Positions 1 through 9,067 of a stretch of 64,000 nt of DNA are shown here, piece after piece (within the stretch, counting starts at the first letter, position 1; every line of letters begins with the position of its first letter). Origin of the DNA: Maribacter zhoushanensis (GTDB taxonomy: Bacteria > Bacteroidota > Bacteroidia > Flavobacteriales > Flavobacteriaceae); NCBI RefSeq assembly GCF_029350975.1, contig NZ_JARKMR010000002.1, positions 496,001 to 560,000 of the forward strand. The letters are read 5' to 3'. The notes under the pieces were generated by a model, which was not told the DNA's origin, ran no database searches, and saw only the letters and a list, made by a program, of their open reading frames with translations. The position numbers and the translations under genes were made by a program.

Positions 1-1003
1 AACCATATACAGGATTAAAACGTAAAACTTTGTCTATATCAAAATTCAAGTTCTCTTTTTGATATAATATATAGATAGCCTCATCACCTTGTGCTGCCAT
101 AACTATTAAATCTTTTTTTCCGTCACGGTCCATATCTTTTGCTATTACGCGTATAGACCCTGGTAAATTTAATAGCGTTTTATTTTTATAGAATCCGTAA
201 GTATCCTTTTCAAGTAGTGTTAATTTACCTTTCAGGTTACCAAACTCACTAATGATTATCTCTTCGTTTCCATTATTGTTTAAATCAATATATAGTGTAT
301 GTACTGGTCTGTGTAGTGAATCTTGTAAAACAGCGGTAGCACTGCCGCTTCTCAAAACTGTTTTGCCTCTTGGTATTTCATTTGGGTCCATAACGCCCAT
401 ATTGGTAATGAACATGCTATCGCCCACAATACGTGCATCTGTTATAGCCTGATTAAAATTACCCAGTACTATATTTTCTTTTGTATTTAAATTATAAGCG
501 GATAGTGCTCCTCTCCTATTACCAGTTAGTATTTGATGATTTACGGTATCTATCTTTAAAAAAGTATATAGATTACCCTTAACACTATCTAGAGTGACTG
601 GCTTGGTTTTAAATTGAGACAACTCAGAATTTTTAATTTTCAACGGATTATTGACAACACTATCAGGTGCCATTTTCACGATATAATCTGCGAGAAGCTT
701 CCAGTCTTCTTCCTTAATTATTGGTCTAGATGGATAAATACCTGTTTTTATAATAGCAATCTGCTCATCAAAAGAATGTTTGTAATACGGATGATGTTCT
801 GGTGTAATGATACCTAACCGTGCACCCATTTCTGGCAGCACATTGTCTTTCCAAATATGTTTTGGTAAATCATTGATGCTTGGTGCCATATGGCAACTGG
901 CACAATAAGTCTCATACAACACTACTTCTTTCTGGCTTTTCTTTGTATTACATGATAGAAAAGAGCATAATAGGATAAAAAATATAACAGGTTTAAAATC
1001 CAT
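1..1003 (-). CDS. Cytochrome-c-like lipoprotein with FG-GAP-type repeats (partial, 3' end beyond the window)
   Basis: The reading frame stays open from an ATG at 1001-1003 to the left edge (334 codons seen), so the C-terminus is missing. The N-terminus is a lipoprotein signal with the lipobox LLCSFLSC. A heme-binding CASCH motif near residue 35 follows, within a short cytochrome-c-like domain. Further on come segments such as DLNNNGNEEI and DMDRDGKKDL, which are calcium-binding-like FG-GAP/VCBS repeats and suggest a beta-propeller. I infer an outer- or periplasm-anchored protein that couples a c-type heme to a propeller domain, a combination common in flavobacterial surface proteins. The substrate is unknown. 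The intergenic region to the next gene (divergent, starting 1111) is about 107 bp and must hold both promoters. Confidence 0.8.
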   Translation of the reverse strand, partial: MDFKPVIFFILLCSFLSCNTKKSQKEVVLYETYCASCHMAPSINDLPKHIWKDNVLPEMGARLGIITPEHHPYYKHSFDEQIAIIKTGIYPSRPIIKEEDWKLLADYIVKMAPDSVVNNPLKIKNSELSQFKTKPVTLDSVKGNLYTFLKIDTVNHQILTGNRRGALSAYNLNTKENIVLGNFNQAITDARIVGDSMFITNMGVMDPNEIPRGKTVLRSGSATAVLQDSLHRPVHTLYIDLNNNGNEEIIISEFGNLKGKLTLLEKDTYGFYKNKTLLNLPGSIRVIAKDMDRDGKKDLIVMAAQGDEAIYILYQKENLNFDIDKVLRFNPVYG

Positions 1004-1110
1004 TAGAAATTGATGGTTTTATTGAATTTAGAATTGAATAATGGAAGATACCTATACCTAAATAATCTAGCAAGATATAAATGCTTGCTTTTCTTTAAAT
1101 TTGTAGGGCT

Positions 1111-1515
1111 ATGAAAAAAGAAAAGAAACCAGATAATGTTGTTTTCAACGAAGACACCCAAGAGTATCACGGAAAACTATCACCTTTTGCAACGGGAGTA
1201 TCTGCTCCAAAAATAACGCCGCCAGACGTTACTTCTTGGAAAAACACTCATATTGTAAGTGCCAATAATCAGTTTAAGGCAGAATATGAAGCCTTACAGG
1301 AATCGTATAAAAAACTGATGGACAATTTTGAATATAATAACTTAGTCTACAGTGCAAAGTTTAGTTTTGAACCCATTGTAGGTAAAGAATATCATTTGTA
1401 CAAAGCTAAAGATGAAAGCACATTCTTATCCTTGATTTTACCGGAAGAATGTAATTTTAATTATTTAGGCAGCTTTAAGTTAGGTCCAGATAAAACATGG
1501 GAAAAGGTCGCGTAA
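1111..1515 (+). CDS. DUF2452 domain protein
   Basis: This 134-residue soluble protein has no signal peptide or membrane segment. It begins with the KPDNVVF stretch and ends with the LGSFKLGPDKTW pattern, which I recognise as typical of the DUF2452 family (related to human C1orf50). No catalytic motif is visible and the function is unknown. The gene stands alone, divergent from the cytochrome-like lipoprotein and 64 bp ahead of a serine hydrolase on the same strand, so it could be the first gene of a two-gene transcript. Confidence 0.7.
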   Translation: MKKEKKPDNVVFNEDTQEYHGKLSPFATGVSAPKITPPDVTSWKNTHIVSANNQFKAEYEALQESYKKLMDNFEYNNLVYSAKFSFEPIVGKEYHLYKAKDESTFLSLILPEECNFNYLGSFKLGPDKTWEKVA

Positions 1516-1579
1516 AAGAATGACTAAAGTTAGGAATTGGCAACAATCTCTTAATTAATTTTAAACGAATAAATCACGA

Positions 1580-2914
1580 ATGAAAAAGCTTAAATGGATT
1601 CTGGGTATTGCCTTAATTTGCCTAATAGCCGCAGCATATTTTAATTATCCAAAACTAAATTTAATTTCTGGCTATGCATCTAAAAACATGGCTTCAAGTG
1701 TTTTTATAGCAGATAGAGACCCTGCGGATATTACATTGAACGATAATAATATGCCGCTGATCAAATTGGCAGATTGTGATGTATTAGAAGCTGAGAAATC
1801 TGCTACAGCCAAGGTATACGGACTTATGCCAAGAACAGCCGTATATAAAGAGGGACTTGGGGCAGTGCTAACCAACAAAGAGTTTTCTAAGCATAATTTT
1901 GATATTGTACCTAACAGGTTTATTGCAAAAGATACATTGCCTTTCCCCTACGGTAATAACGGAGTAATGGATACTGTTTTAGACAATGTAGCTTACGATA
2001 AATTAGAAGTTGCTTTTGAAAATGCTTTTAAAGATCCAGAGCAAAAAACAAGATCCCTTTTAGTAGTACATGAAAACCAAATTATTGGTGAACGGTACAT
2101 TCGTGGGTTCACGAAAGATACCAAAATTCTAGGCTGGTCTATGACCAAAAGCATTTTGGCTACGCTATACGGTATTCTAGAATATCAAGATAAAATTGAT
2201 ATGGATTATAAACCATTTTCTGATGAAATACGGATGAAGAATCAGAAAATGAATATCACACTTAATCATCTTTTACGCATGCAAAGCGGATTGGAATGGG
2301 ATGAGAACTATTTTAAAATATCTGATGTTACCCGTATGTTATTCTTAGATTCTGATATGACCTTGGCACAACGAAATAAAAAAGTAGTGGCTCAACCTAC
2401 AGCAGTTTGGAATTACTCTTCTGGTACCACAAACTTACTTTCTGGCATACTCAGAGATCAATTTAATACACACCAACAATATTTGGATTTTCCTTACAAA
2501 GAACTGATTGATAAAATAGGGATGAGTTCTATGCTTTTAGAAACCGATTTAACCGGAAACTATATATTATCATCGTACGGATGGGCAACAACAAGAGATT
2601 GGGCAAAATTCGGATTACTATATTTAAACAAGGGTGACTGGAATGGGGAACGTATTTTTTCTGAATCATGGTCAGACTATGTAGCAAAACCTACAATAAA
2701 TTCTAATGGAACCTACGGGGCTCATTTTTGGTTGAACGCTGAAAGTAAATATGAAGACATACCAACAGATTTATATTCAGTAAACGGATTTCAAGGACAA
2801 CGCATCTTCATCATACCATCTAAAGATTTGGTAGTTGTGAGAACCGGATTGAAAGAACAGACAGATGAGCAATTCAATACCTTACTGAAAGAGATTATAG
2901 CATCTATTCGATAA
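1580..2914 (+). CDS. Serine hydrolase, beta-lactamase (class C / NylB) family, membrane-anchored
   Basis: The 444-residue protein begins with a hydrophobic segment (about residues 5-22) that serves as a signal or membrane anchor, so it acts outside the cytoplasm. The catalytic SxxK motif is S187-M-T-K190 and the second active-site motif is Y279-S-S, as in 6-aminohexanoate-dimer hydrolase and class C beta-lactamase relatives. A GFQGQRIFIIP stretch near the end sits where the family's third motif lies. The family hydrolyses amides or esters; the real substrate cannot be read from sequence and beta-lactam resistance is not implied. It converges with the 3198-5114 gene across a terminator-bearing repeat. 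Confidence 0.85.
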   Translation: MKKLKWILGIALICLIAAAYFNYPKLNLISGYASKNMASSVFIADRDPADITLNDNNMPLIKLADCDVLEAEKSATAKVYGLMPRTAVYKEGLGAVLTNKEFSKHNFDIVPNRFIAKDTLPFPYGNNGVMDTVLDNVAYDKLEVAFENAFKDPEQKTRSLLVVHENQIIGERYIRGFTKDTKILGWSMTKSILATLYGILEYQDKIDMDYKPFSDEIRMKNQKMNITLNHLLRMQSGLEWDENYFKISDVTRMLFLDSDMTLAQRNKKVVAQPTAVWNYSSGTTNLLSGILRDQFNTHQQYLDFPYKELIDKIGMSSMLLETDLTGNYILSSYGWATTRDWAKFGLLYLNKGDWNGERIFSESWSDYVAKPTINSNGTYGAHFWLNAESKYEDIPTDLYSVNGFQGQRIFIIPSKDLVVVRTGLKEQTDEQFNTLLKEIIASIR

Positions 2915-3039
2915 AAGGGGCAAAATTTTAACCTTTTCAATACAATACCACATTTTTGAAGTAGTTCACAACAGAATTCTCTTGTCTGGCAACAATATTT
3001 TCAGAGAACCCTAAATGATATATACATTTACAGTGTTAT

Positions 3040-3124
3040 TAAAAACGAAATAAAAATTTTTCATTTTCATATAGTGTTCTCGTAAAAGAGTCTGATCTTC
3101 AATGATCGGACTCTTTTTAGTTTA
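3040..3124. repeat. 85-bp direct repeat, copy 1 (contains terminator hairpin)
   Basis: This stretch matches 5262-5346 at 83 of 85 positions in the same orientation; the two differences are transitions inside the hairpin arms. The repeat starts with an AT-rich part (TAAAAACGAAATAAAAATTT) and ends with a hairpin and T-run. The two copies bracket the lipoprotein gene at 3198-5114 exactly. Homology stops abruptly on both sides. Confidence 0.9.
3085..3118. terminator. Intrinsic terminator between convergent genes
   Basis: The arms AAAGAGTCTGATC and GATCGGACTCTTT pair over 13 positions (one T-G wobble) around the loop TTCAAT, followed by a T-run. With A-rich sequence on the other side it can serve both the serine hydrolase (+) and the lipoprotein gene (-). 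Confidence 0.75.
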
Positions 3125-3197
3125 TCACGTATTTAAAAAAACAGAAACAAAAAATGCCCCATACATATGGGGCATTGATATAGTTACTCAATTTATT

Positions 3198-5114
3198 TTA
3201 ATCCTCTAGTTGCATAGTAAAATAGATTTTATACTCAACGCCATTATCCTCTACCACAACATAACCGTCGCGATCATTCACCGTTAAGGCATAATCTTCA
3301 TTGGATAAAGCCCCTGTTAATACCGTGGTGGGATAAGTGAAATAATTCTCTACAACAACATTTTCATTTTTACCTGTTACGATTCTTTTTATAGTATAAT
3401 CCCCAATATCTTCATTGAAAGTCAAAAGAATCTGTTTTGCAGAAGTAGCATTGCTATCGCTATATAGCTTTGAGTCAGCAACCTCTAAAGTAGGGTGCTC
3501 TGAAGGCAGTTGTGTAATAGTAATGCTGTAACCGATGTATTCTAAGGGATAGATTGTATAGTTACTGGAATAAGCCACTTGATAGGTTCCCGTTGGCATG
3601 TATTGGCGAGATGAAAGATCAACGATAAGGTTTCCGTTAGCATCTACTTCTTCACTATAAACATAATAGTAATTACCCATACCATCACTTAGCAACACAT
3701 TACTTCTTTCCCTTAAAAAGTTTGAGTTGGCAAAACCAATAACAGGACCATTAAACAAATTTTCCCCCAATATTTTAAAAGTTCCATCTTTGCGTACAGA
3801 AGCAGTACTTATAGAATTAACTACCGGCTCCTTGGCAAAAACAACCTCTATTGTATTTCCTTCGCTATTGACAAGGTCAAATACTTCATCCCCATCGGCA
3901 TTTCGTATGACCAATTTAAAATCGTTACCTTCTGCTGGCAATACATCTGGAAGTTCCGGCATCTCAACCCTAACACCTGATGTAATGGATGTATTATACT
4001 CATCTTTTTTAATCAATTCATAATAGACCCCATCCTTTAACAGAAAAAATTCATGATCATCCACAGCATCATCTTTTATATACACATACAAATCTAAACC
4101 ATGCCCTGGCCATATTGCCTTCTCAACAGGTATTAGATTGCCATCGTTATAAGGGGTTACCACCCTTGTGAAATTCGATCTTCCTTTAAGTAACCTAAAC
4201 CCGTCAGATTCATCGGTATTATCACTTGCTATCGAAACTTCAAGTTCAAATCTGTGATTTATATAGGAATCGGGTAGGGTTGCCGTTATTTCTTTGGTTT
4301 CTTCATTAATACTCTTTACCTCGAGGTCAAAGGACTCCAAATCACTGAACAACCGTACTTGGATACTATCGCGATAAGGTGTGAGTTCATTCACCTCGAA
4401 CGTTATATCGCCTCCTAAAGGCACATCAGCAAATTCACTTGAAACAAAACCATCTATTCTCACTTCTTCAAGTGGTCTATTCTTAGCCAAAACAAGAATC
4501 TCATTAGTTGTGCCGTCGGCTCCTGTCACTGTATATTTGACCGGAGAAGAATAATCAGTTATTCCGGCGGGATCCGGCTCTAAAGTAGATCCTTCAGATA
4601 CCTCGATCTGTGCTTTTAAATCTGTTATATCGGCAAAGGTAAACGTATAATATAACGTATCTATATCTGCCGGATTTTGCCCGTAAAAACCCGTGCTATA
4701 ACTGCCCGAATTCTCAAATGTTACCAGTGTAATTTCATTATCGGAATCAGATTTGTCCAATACGGCTGTATATTCCTTTTGAGATTCGTCTTCAGCTGTT
4801 ACCGTATATTTAACCGGACCGGTAAAATCTACCGTTTCTTCCGAAGCGGGATCTATATCCGCCATTTCGGAATAGGTGATTAGCGGTGCCAAAGCAGTTA
4901 AATCCGTGGTAGAAGGAAAAGTATAAAAGACACTGTCGTTCCTGATTATGGCCGTGTAATCTTCATCGTCAATACTTACCTTAAATGAAATAATCTCTTT
5001 GGCATCACTCAAAATCTCCTCTTCCGGAGTTTCAGGTGAATCATCAGATTCATTTTTAGAACATCCTAAAAAAGACAAGATCAATAAAAAAAGTGCAATA
5101 GGTTTTTTAAGCAT
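3198..5114 (-). CDS. Large surface lipoprotein with repeated Ig-like/IPT-like domains
   Basis: The 638-residue protein has a lipoprotein signal with lipobox LSFLGC followed by an acidic, Ser/Asp-rich linker (residues 21-37). Two consecutive N-terminal units carry the related signatures GPVKYTVTAEDESQKEY (about residues 100-116) and SPVKYTVTGADGTTNE (about 190-205), resembling DUF5018-type beta-sandwich repeats. The middle and C-terminal parts look like IPT/TIG or other Ig-like folds. No catalytic motif was seen, so I infer a cell-surface binding protein, as in SusE-like proteins, but there is no susCD pair nearby. The gene sits between two 85-bp direct repeats, which suggests it arrived as a unit. 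Confidence 0.75.
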   Translation of the reverse strand: MLKKPIALFLLILSFLGCSKNESDDSPETPEEEILSDAKEIISFKVSIDDEDYTAIIRNDSVFYTFPSTTDLTALAPLITYSEMADIDPASEETVDFTGPVKYTVTAEDESQKEYTAVLDKSDSDNEITLVTFENSGSYSTGFYGQNPADIDTLYYTFTFADITDLKAQIEVSEGSTLEPDPAGITDYSSPVKYTVTGADGTTNEILVLAKNRPLEEVRIDGFVSSEFADVPLGGDITFEVNELTPYRDSIQVRLFSDLESFDLEVKSINEETKEITATLPDSYINHRFELEVSIASDNTDESDGFRLLKGRSNFTRVVTPYNDGNLIPVEKAIWPGHGLDLYVYIKDDAVDDHEFFLLKDGVYYELIKKDEYNTSITSGVRVEMPELPDVLPAEGNDFKLVIRNADGDEVFDLVNSEGNTIEVVFAKEPVVNSISTASVRKDGTFKILGENLFNGPVIGFANSNFLRERSNVLLSDGMGNYYYVYSEEVDANGNLIVDLSSRQYMPTGTYQVAYSSNYTIYPLEYIGYSITITQLPSEHPTLEVADSKLYSDSNATSAKQILLTFNEDIGDYTIKRIVTGKNENVVVENYFTYPTTVLTGALSNEDYALTVNDRDGYVVVEDNGVEYKIYFTMQLED

Positions 5115-5261
5115 AATTTGATTATTTATTGAGTTGGTTTAACGACGAAAATATAATTTCATTGCCTTTAAAAACATAAACACGGGTATTCACAACATGT
5201 TTTAATCTCTACACATCATTTCTTTTTAACACAGGAAGGGGTGGCTACTTAAACTATGGAA

Positions 5262-5346
5262 TAAAAACGAAATAAAAATTTTTCATTTTCATATAGTGTT
5301 CTCGTAAAAGAGTCTAATCTTCAATGATCGGGCTCTTTTTAGTTTA
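5262..5346. repeat. 85-bp direct repeat, copy 2
   Basis: Second copy of the 3040-3124 repeat. Its hairpin (5307-5338) has one mismatch and extra T-G wobble pairs compared with copy 1, so it is the weaker or older terminator. It lies downstream of menB and upstream of the lipoprotein gene. Confidence 0.9.
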
Positions 5347-5505
5347 GGGTGTTTCCAGTAGGAAGTAACGGTGGACAGATGAAAAAGTATTAAGTAAAAA
5401 GTACTAAGTATTAAGTACTGCTTAAATAATTAGGAAACGCTTCGCTTTCCAACAAACTTTTTTTAATCATGCCAAAAGTCAATAACTAAAAGCTAGCGGC
5501 CATTT
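5347..5505. other. Intergenic low-complexity stretch
   Basis: This gap contains short reiterated AGTATTAAGTA / AAGTACTAAGT units around 5385-5420. I see no ORF or clear promoter in it. It lies downstream of menB. Confidence 0.4.
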
Positions 5506-6348
5506 TTACGGTAGCCAATTATCTTTACCAAAATCAGGTTTGCGTTTTTCTAAGAAAGCATTTCTACCTTCTTTAGCTTCTTCGGTCATATACGCCAGTC
5601 TTGTTGCTTCTCCTGCAAAAACTTGTTGTCCAACCATACCATCATCGGTTAGGTTCATTGAGAACTTCAGCATTTTTATAGAAGTTGGTGATTTCTCTAA
5701 AACTTCTTGTGCCCATTGAAAAGCGGTATCTTCCAATTCATCATGTGGAATTACAGCGTTCACCATACCCATTTCAAAAGCATCTTGTGCAGAATAGTTT
5801 CTACCTAAAAAGAATATTTCACGAGCTTTTTTCTGTCCTACCATTTTGGCTAAGTAAGCAGAACCGTATCCGCCATCAAAGCTGGTAACATCAGCATCAG
5901 TTTGTTTAAAAATGGCATGTTCTTTACTAGCCAAAGTCATATCACAAACCACGTGTAAACTATGACCGCCACCAACTGCCCATCCTGGTACCACACAGAT
6001 AACCACTTTCGGCATAAAACGAATCATTCGTTGTACTTCAAGAATGTTTAAACGGTGCTGACCATCTTGACCAACATATCCTTTCTCTCCCCTAGCCTTT
6101 TGGTCACCACCAGAACAAAAAGACCAAATTCCGTCTTTAGTAGATGGTCCTTCAGCTGAAAGTAATACTACTCCTATAGAGGTATCTTCTTGAGCATCAT
6201 AAAAGGCCTTAATAAGTTCGCTGGTAGTATGTGGTCTAAAAGCGTTTCGCACATTAGGTCTATTAAAGGCAATACGGGCTACACCGTTACATTTTTTATA
6301 GGTAATATCATCAAATTCTATCGCTGTTTTCCAATCGGGTGATTTCAT
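5506..6348 (-). CDS. menB: 1,4-dihydroxy-2-naphthoyl-CoA synthase (menaquinone biosynthesis)
   Basis: This crotonase-fold enzyme closes the second ring of the naphthoquinone in menaquinone synthesis, converting o-succinylbenzoyl-CoA in the cytoplasm. MenB signatures are plain: FNRPNVRNAFRPHT near the N-terminus, the SFCSGGDQ oxyanion/CoA loop, PGWAVGGGHSLHVVCD and TDADVTSFDGGYGSAYLAK. The frame extends upstream to an ATG at 6405, but I chose the ATG at 6348 because it begins MKSPDWKTA, where known MenB proteins start, giving the usual length of about 280 residues. The gene stands alone here; other men genes are not in the window. Repeat copy 2 provides its terminator. Confidence 0.92.
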   Translation of the reverse strand: MKSPDWKTAIEFDDITYKKCNGVARIAFNRPNVRNAFRPHTTSELIKAFYDAQEDTSIGVVLLSAEGPSTKDGIWSFCSGGDQKARGEKGYVGQDGQHRLNILEVQRMIRFMPKVVICVVPGWAVGGGHSLHVVCDMTLASKEHAIFKQTDADVTSFDGGYGSAYLAKMVGQKKAREIFFLGRNYSAQDAFEMGMVNAVIPHDELEDTAFQWAQEVLEKSPTSIKMLKFSMNLTDDGMVGQQVFAGEATRLAYMTEEAKEGRNAFLEKRKPDFGKDNWLP

Positions 6349-6530
6349 AATTTCTAATAATTCTATTATCGTATAAAGATAAGGGTTCATGGTATACTCG
6401 TCCAAATTAGAATATGCAGTTAAGTTTTAAAATGGTCAGGTCAAATTAATCGAGTTAGTTATCAATTTCATTGAAACATTAGATATGAACAAATACGACT
6501 ATGTTTACAGAATAAAGAATAGCACTTTTC

Positions 6531-7259
6531 ATGAAACAATCTCTTTTTACATTTATAAAAAAGCTTCGTGAATTTTTAGCGAATAAACTAAACCAATACA
6601 ACACAACACTACCCTATGTAATTACTGTTATTATTGCTTTGTTCATAGTTGTTGGTGGTATAAATTTATTTGTAGAATTGACAGAAACCTTAAAGACAGA
6701 AACGCTAGCCACTTATGATACGGCAATTACGGATTATGTCATTTCTTACCGAACGCCAACACTAACATCCTATTTTAAATTTATGACGTATGTTGGTGAT
6801 ACCTATGGTTATCTCATTGTACTCACCATATTTTTACTTCTATCCCTTTTGGTTTTCAAAAGATGGAAATATGTAGTTCAAGCAACCTTAATTTTAGCAT
6901 TGGCGACTATTTCTAATATGATACTTAAAAGATTTATTGATCGCGCAAGACCAGGCATTGAACATTTAGTTTCTGTAGAAACATTGAGTTACCCAAGCGG
7001 ACATGCAATGAGCGCGATGGCCTTCTATGGTTTTTTAATATTTCTAGTCACTAAGTTTAATATTAAAAAGGTGATAAAATATATACTGATAGCTGTCTTA
7101 ATATTGGTCATTTTAAGTATTGGTATTAGTAGAATATACTTAGGCGTTCATTTTCCTTCGGATATAGCAGGCGGATTCATTGCCGGATTCATTTGGGTAG
7201 TTTTCTGTGTGCTGGTTTTTGATTTAATTGAGCTGTTTAGACACGATCCCAAAACATAA
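6531..7259 (+). CDS. PAP2-family membrane phosphatase
   Basis: The 242-residue integral membrane protein has about six predicted transmembrane segments. It carries all three motifs of the PAP2 acid-phosphatase family: KRFIDRARP (about residue 133), YPSGHAMS (about 153) and SRIYLGVHFPSD (about 199-210), holding the two catalytic histidines. Relatives dephosphorylate undecaprenyl pyrophosphate, phosphatidylglycerol phosphate or lipid A, with the active site facing the periplasm; which of these applies cannot be told. It is monocistronic, divergent from menB. Confidence 0.88.
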   Translation: MKQSLFTFIKKLREFLANKLNQYNTTLPYVITVIIALFIVVGGINLFVELTETLKTETLATYDTAITDYVISYRTPTLTSYFKFMTYVGDTYGYLIVLTIFLLLSLLVFKRWKYVVQATLILALATISNMILKRFIDRARPGIEHLVSVETLSYPSGHAMSAMAFYGFLIFLVTKFNIKKVIKYILIAVLILVILSIGISRIYLGVHFPSDIAGGFIAGFIWVVFCVLVFDLIELFRHDPKT

Positions 7260-7372
7260 ATATAATTCCATTTTAATAAAAAACAACCTAGCTTAAACTC
7301 TGCTAAAGAATAGATTTTAATACTTTAGTGAAGTATAAAAGCCACACAAATTAACTTTCAGAAAATAGAATC

Positions 7373-8134
7373 ATGTCCAGAACAAAAATAGCACTGGTTA
7401 CCGGTGGTAGCCGCGGAATAGGAAAAAACATAGCATTAAAAATCGCTGAGAAAGGTTTGGATGTTATATTGACGTATCACTCAAAAAAAGATGCTGCGGA
7501 GAAAGTTGTAAAAGAGATTGAAAAATTAGGTCAAAAAGCAGTGGCGTTTCAATTAGATACATGTGACACCTCTAATTTCTCTAGTTTCTTTAAAACGATT
7601 TCCATGTATTTAAATGAAAATTACCGCACAGCTAAATTTGATTATTTGGTAAACAATGCCGGAACAGGAATTTACAAACCATTTCTAGAAACTACCGAAG
7701 CTGATTTTGATGACATGATGAACATTCATTTAAAAGGTGTTTATTTTTTAACTCAGCATGCCGTTGAACAATTAAATAACGGTGGTGGCATTATAAACAT
7801 ATCATCTGGCTTGGTGCGTGTAACCATACCTGGCTCATCTGCTTATGCAAGTATGAAAGGTGGGATAGATGTATTTACAAAGTTTATTGCAAAAGAGCTA
7901 AGTGATAAAAAAATAAGAGCAAACGTTGTGGCTCCCGGTGCTGTAGGAACAGACTTTGGTGGTGGTGCAAATAAGGACAATGAGGAAAGACGTGAAAAAA
8001 TTAGTAGTAACACCGCACTTGGTCGAGTTGGTGAACCAGAAGATATTGGTGGTATTGTAGCTTTTTTATGTACAGAAGATGCAGGTTGGATCAATGGGCA
8101 GCGTATAGAAGCAACTGGTGGATTGATGCTATAA
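7373..8134 (+). CDS. SDR-family NAD(P)-dependent oxidoreductase
   Basis: A classical short-chain dehydrogenase of 253 residues: TGGSRGIG cofactor loop at residues 10-17, NNAG near residue 93, catalytic Ser in the SSG segment near 143, and the YASMK Tyr/Lys pair near 157-161. The C-terminal GQRIEATGGLML matches the FabG-like branch. The substrate is unknown; the isolated position makes a fatty-acid synthesis role less likely than that of an accessory alcohol/carbonyl reductase. No obvious operon partner. Confidence 0.85.
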   Translation: MSRTKIALVTGGSRGIGKNIALKIAEKGLDVILTYHSKKDAAEKVVKEIEKLGQKAVAFQLDTCDTSNFSSFFKTISMYLNENYRTAKFDYLVNNAGTGIYKPFLETTEADFDDMMNIHLKGVYFLTQHAVEQLNNGGGIINISSGLVRVTIPGSSAYASMKGGIDVFTKFIAKELSDKKIRANVVAPGAVGTDFGGGANKDNEERREKISSNTALGRVGEPEDIGGIVAFLCTEDAGWINGQRIEATGGLML

Positions 8135-8347
8135 AACCATAATTTAAGAATTATTTTTTAACATATATAAATTGTGAATCCCGGTTTGGATAATTCTTAA
8201 AACAAACTAATAGTGTAATTAACAAATTTGTTAAAATCTGATAATCAGTTATTTATTGCACATTTTTATAAAAGTTAAACCTATGTGAAAAGTGAGAAAA
8301 ATCATCATAAATAAGTTTTATTTGTAATTAAACAAATCGAAAAAATC

Positions 8348-8902
8348 ATGCAAAAAATTTTTCTTTTCACTGTAGCCACTTTTCTCTTATTTACAACAAC
8401 TAATGCACAAGATTTTCAATTAGGTGCAAAAGCCGGTATCAATTTTGCGCAAATTAATGGTGACAACACAGACGATTTAGACCCTATTACCGAGTTTCAT
8501 TTTGGTCTGGTAGCAGAGGTGCCGCTTTCCGACTCTTTTTCATTTCAGCCCGAGGTACTATTTTCGGGTCAAGGCTATAGCCAAGATGATGATACTATTA
8601 ACTTAGATTATGTAAATATTCCACTTTTGGCTAAATATTACGTTACAAAAGGATTAAGCATTGAGGCAGGTCCACAATTCGGTTTTTTAGTTTCGGCAAA
8701 AAATGAAGATACTGATGTAAAAGAATTTTTTAATAAAACCGATTTATCTTTAAATGTTGGTCTAGGCTACAAATTAGGAAGCAATATTAACTTTGCCGTT
8801 CGCTACAATTTAGGCTTATCTGATATTAATGATGTAGACGGCCTTTCAGATAAATATAAAAATGGAGTAGTTCAAGTATCTGTTGGCTATTATATATTTT
8901 AG
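8348..8902 (+). CDS. Outer-membrane beta-barrel (porin-family) protein
   Basis: The 184-residue protein has a Sec signal peptide ending after TTNAQ. The rest is alternating amphipathic strands beginning with FQLGAKAGINFAQI and ending in an aromatic residue (VSVGYYIF), the hallmark of small PorT/OmpX-like eight-stranded barrels (outer membrane beta-barrel family). Function is probably structural or adhesive; nothing specific can be read. A strong terminator follows directly (8926-8963), so it is likely transcribed alone. Confidence 0.8.
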   Translation: MQKIFLFTVATFLLFTTTNAQDFQLGAKAGINFAQINGDNTDDLDPITEFHFGLVAEVPLSDSFSFQPEVLFSGQGYSQDDDTINLDYVNIPLLAKYYVTKGLSIEAGPQFGFLVSAKNEDTDVKEFFNKTDLSLNVGLGYKLGSNINFAVRYNLGLSDINDVDGLSDKYKNGVVQVSVGYYIF

Positions 8903-8925
8903 TAAATAAACAATAACTATGTTTT

Positions 8926-8963
8926 AAAGGCTGATTATTAGAATTTACTAATCAGCCTTTTTT
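8926..8963 (+). terminator. Intrinsic terminator after the beta-barrel gene
   Basis: Perfect 12-bp stem AAAGGCTGATTA / TAATCAGCCTTT with an 11-nt loop, followed by TTTT. Confidence 0.85.
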
Positions 8964-9067
8964 AATTTCAGAATGTCTCATTTTGGAACATAAAATCTAT
9001 AATAAACTGAAATGCTAAACTGATAATTCTTAAATTTCCTATATAAATAACCACAAACAACTCAAGT

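Noticed and set aside
1580..2914. Beta-lactamase resistance gene
   Set aside because: The SxxK/YSS layout fits the broad serine-hydrolase group and the third motif does not match true class C enzymes.
5380..5420. Reiterated AGTATTAAGTA units, considered as CRISPR or iterons
   Set aside because: The units are short, irregular and not separated by unique spacers; they look like intergenic low complexity.
6349..6405. N-terminal extension of MenB
   Set aside because: The extra 19 residues have no counterpart in MenB proteins; the ATG at 6348 gives the family's usual start and length.
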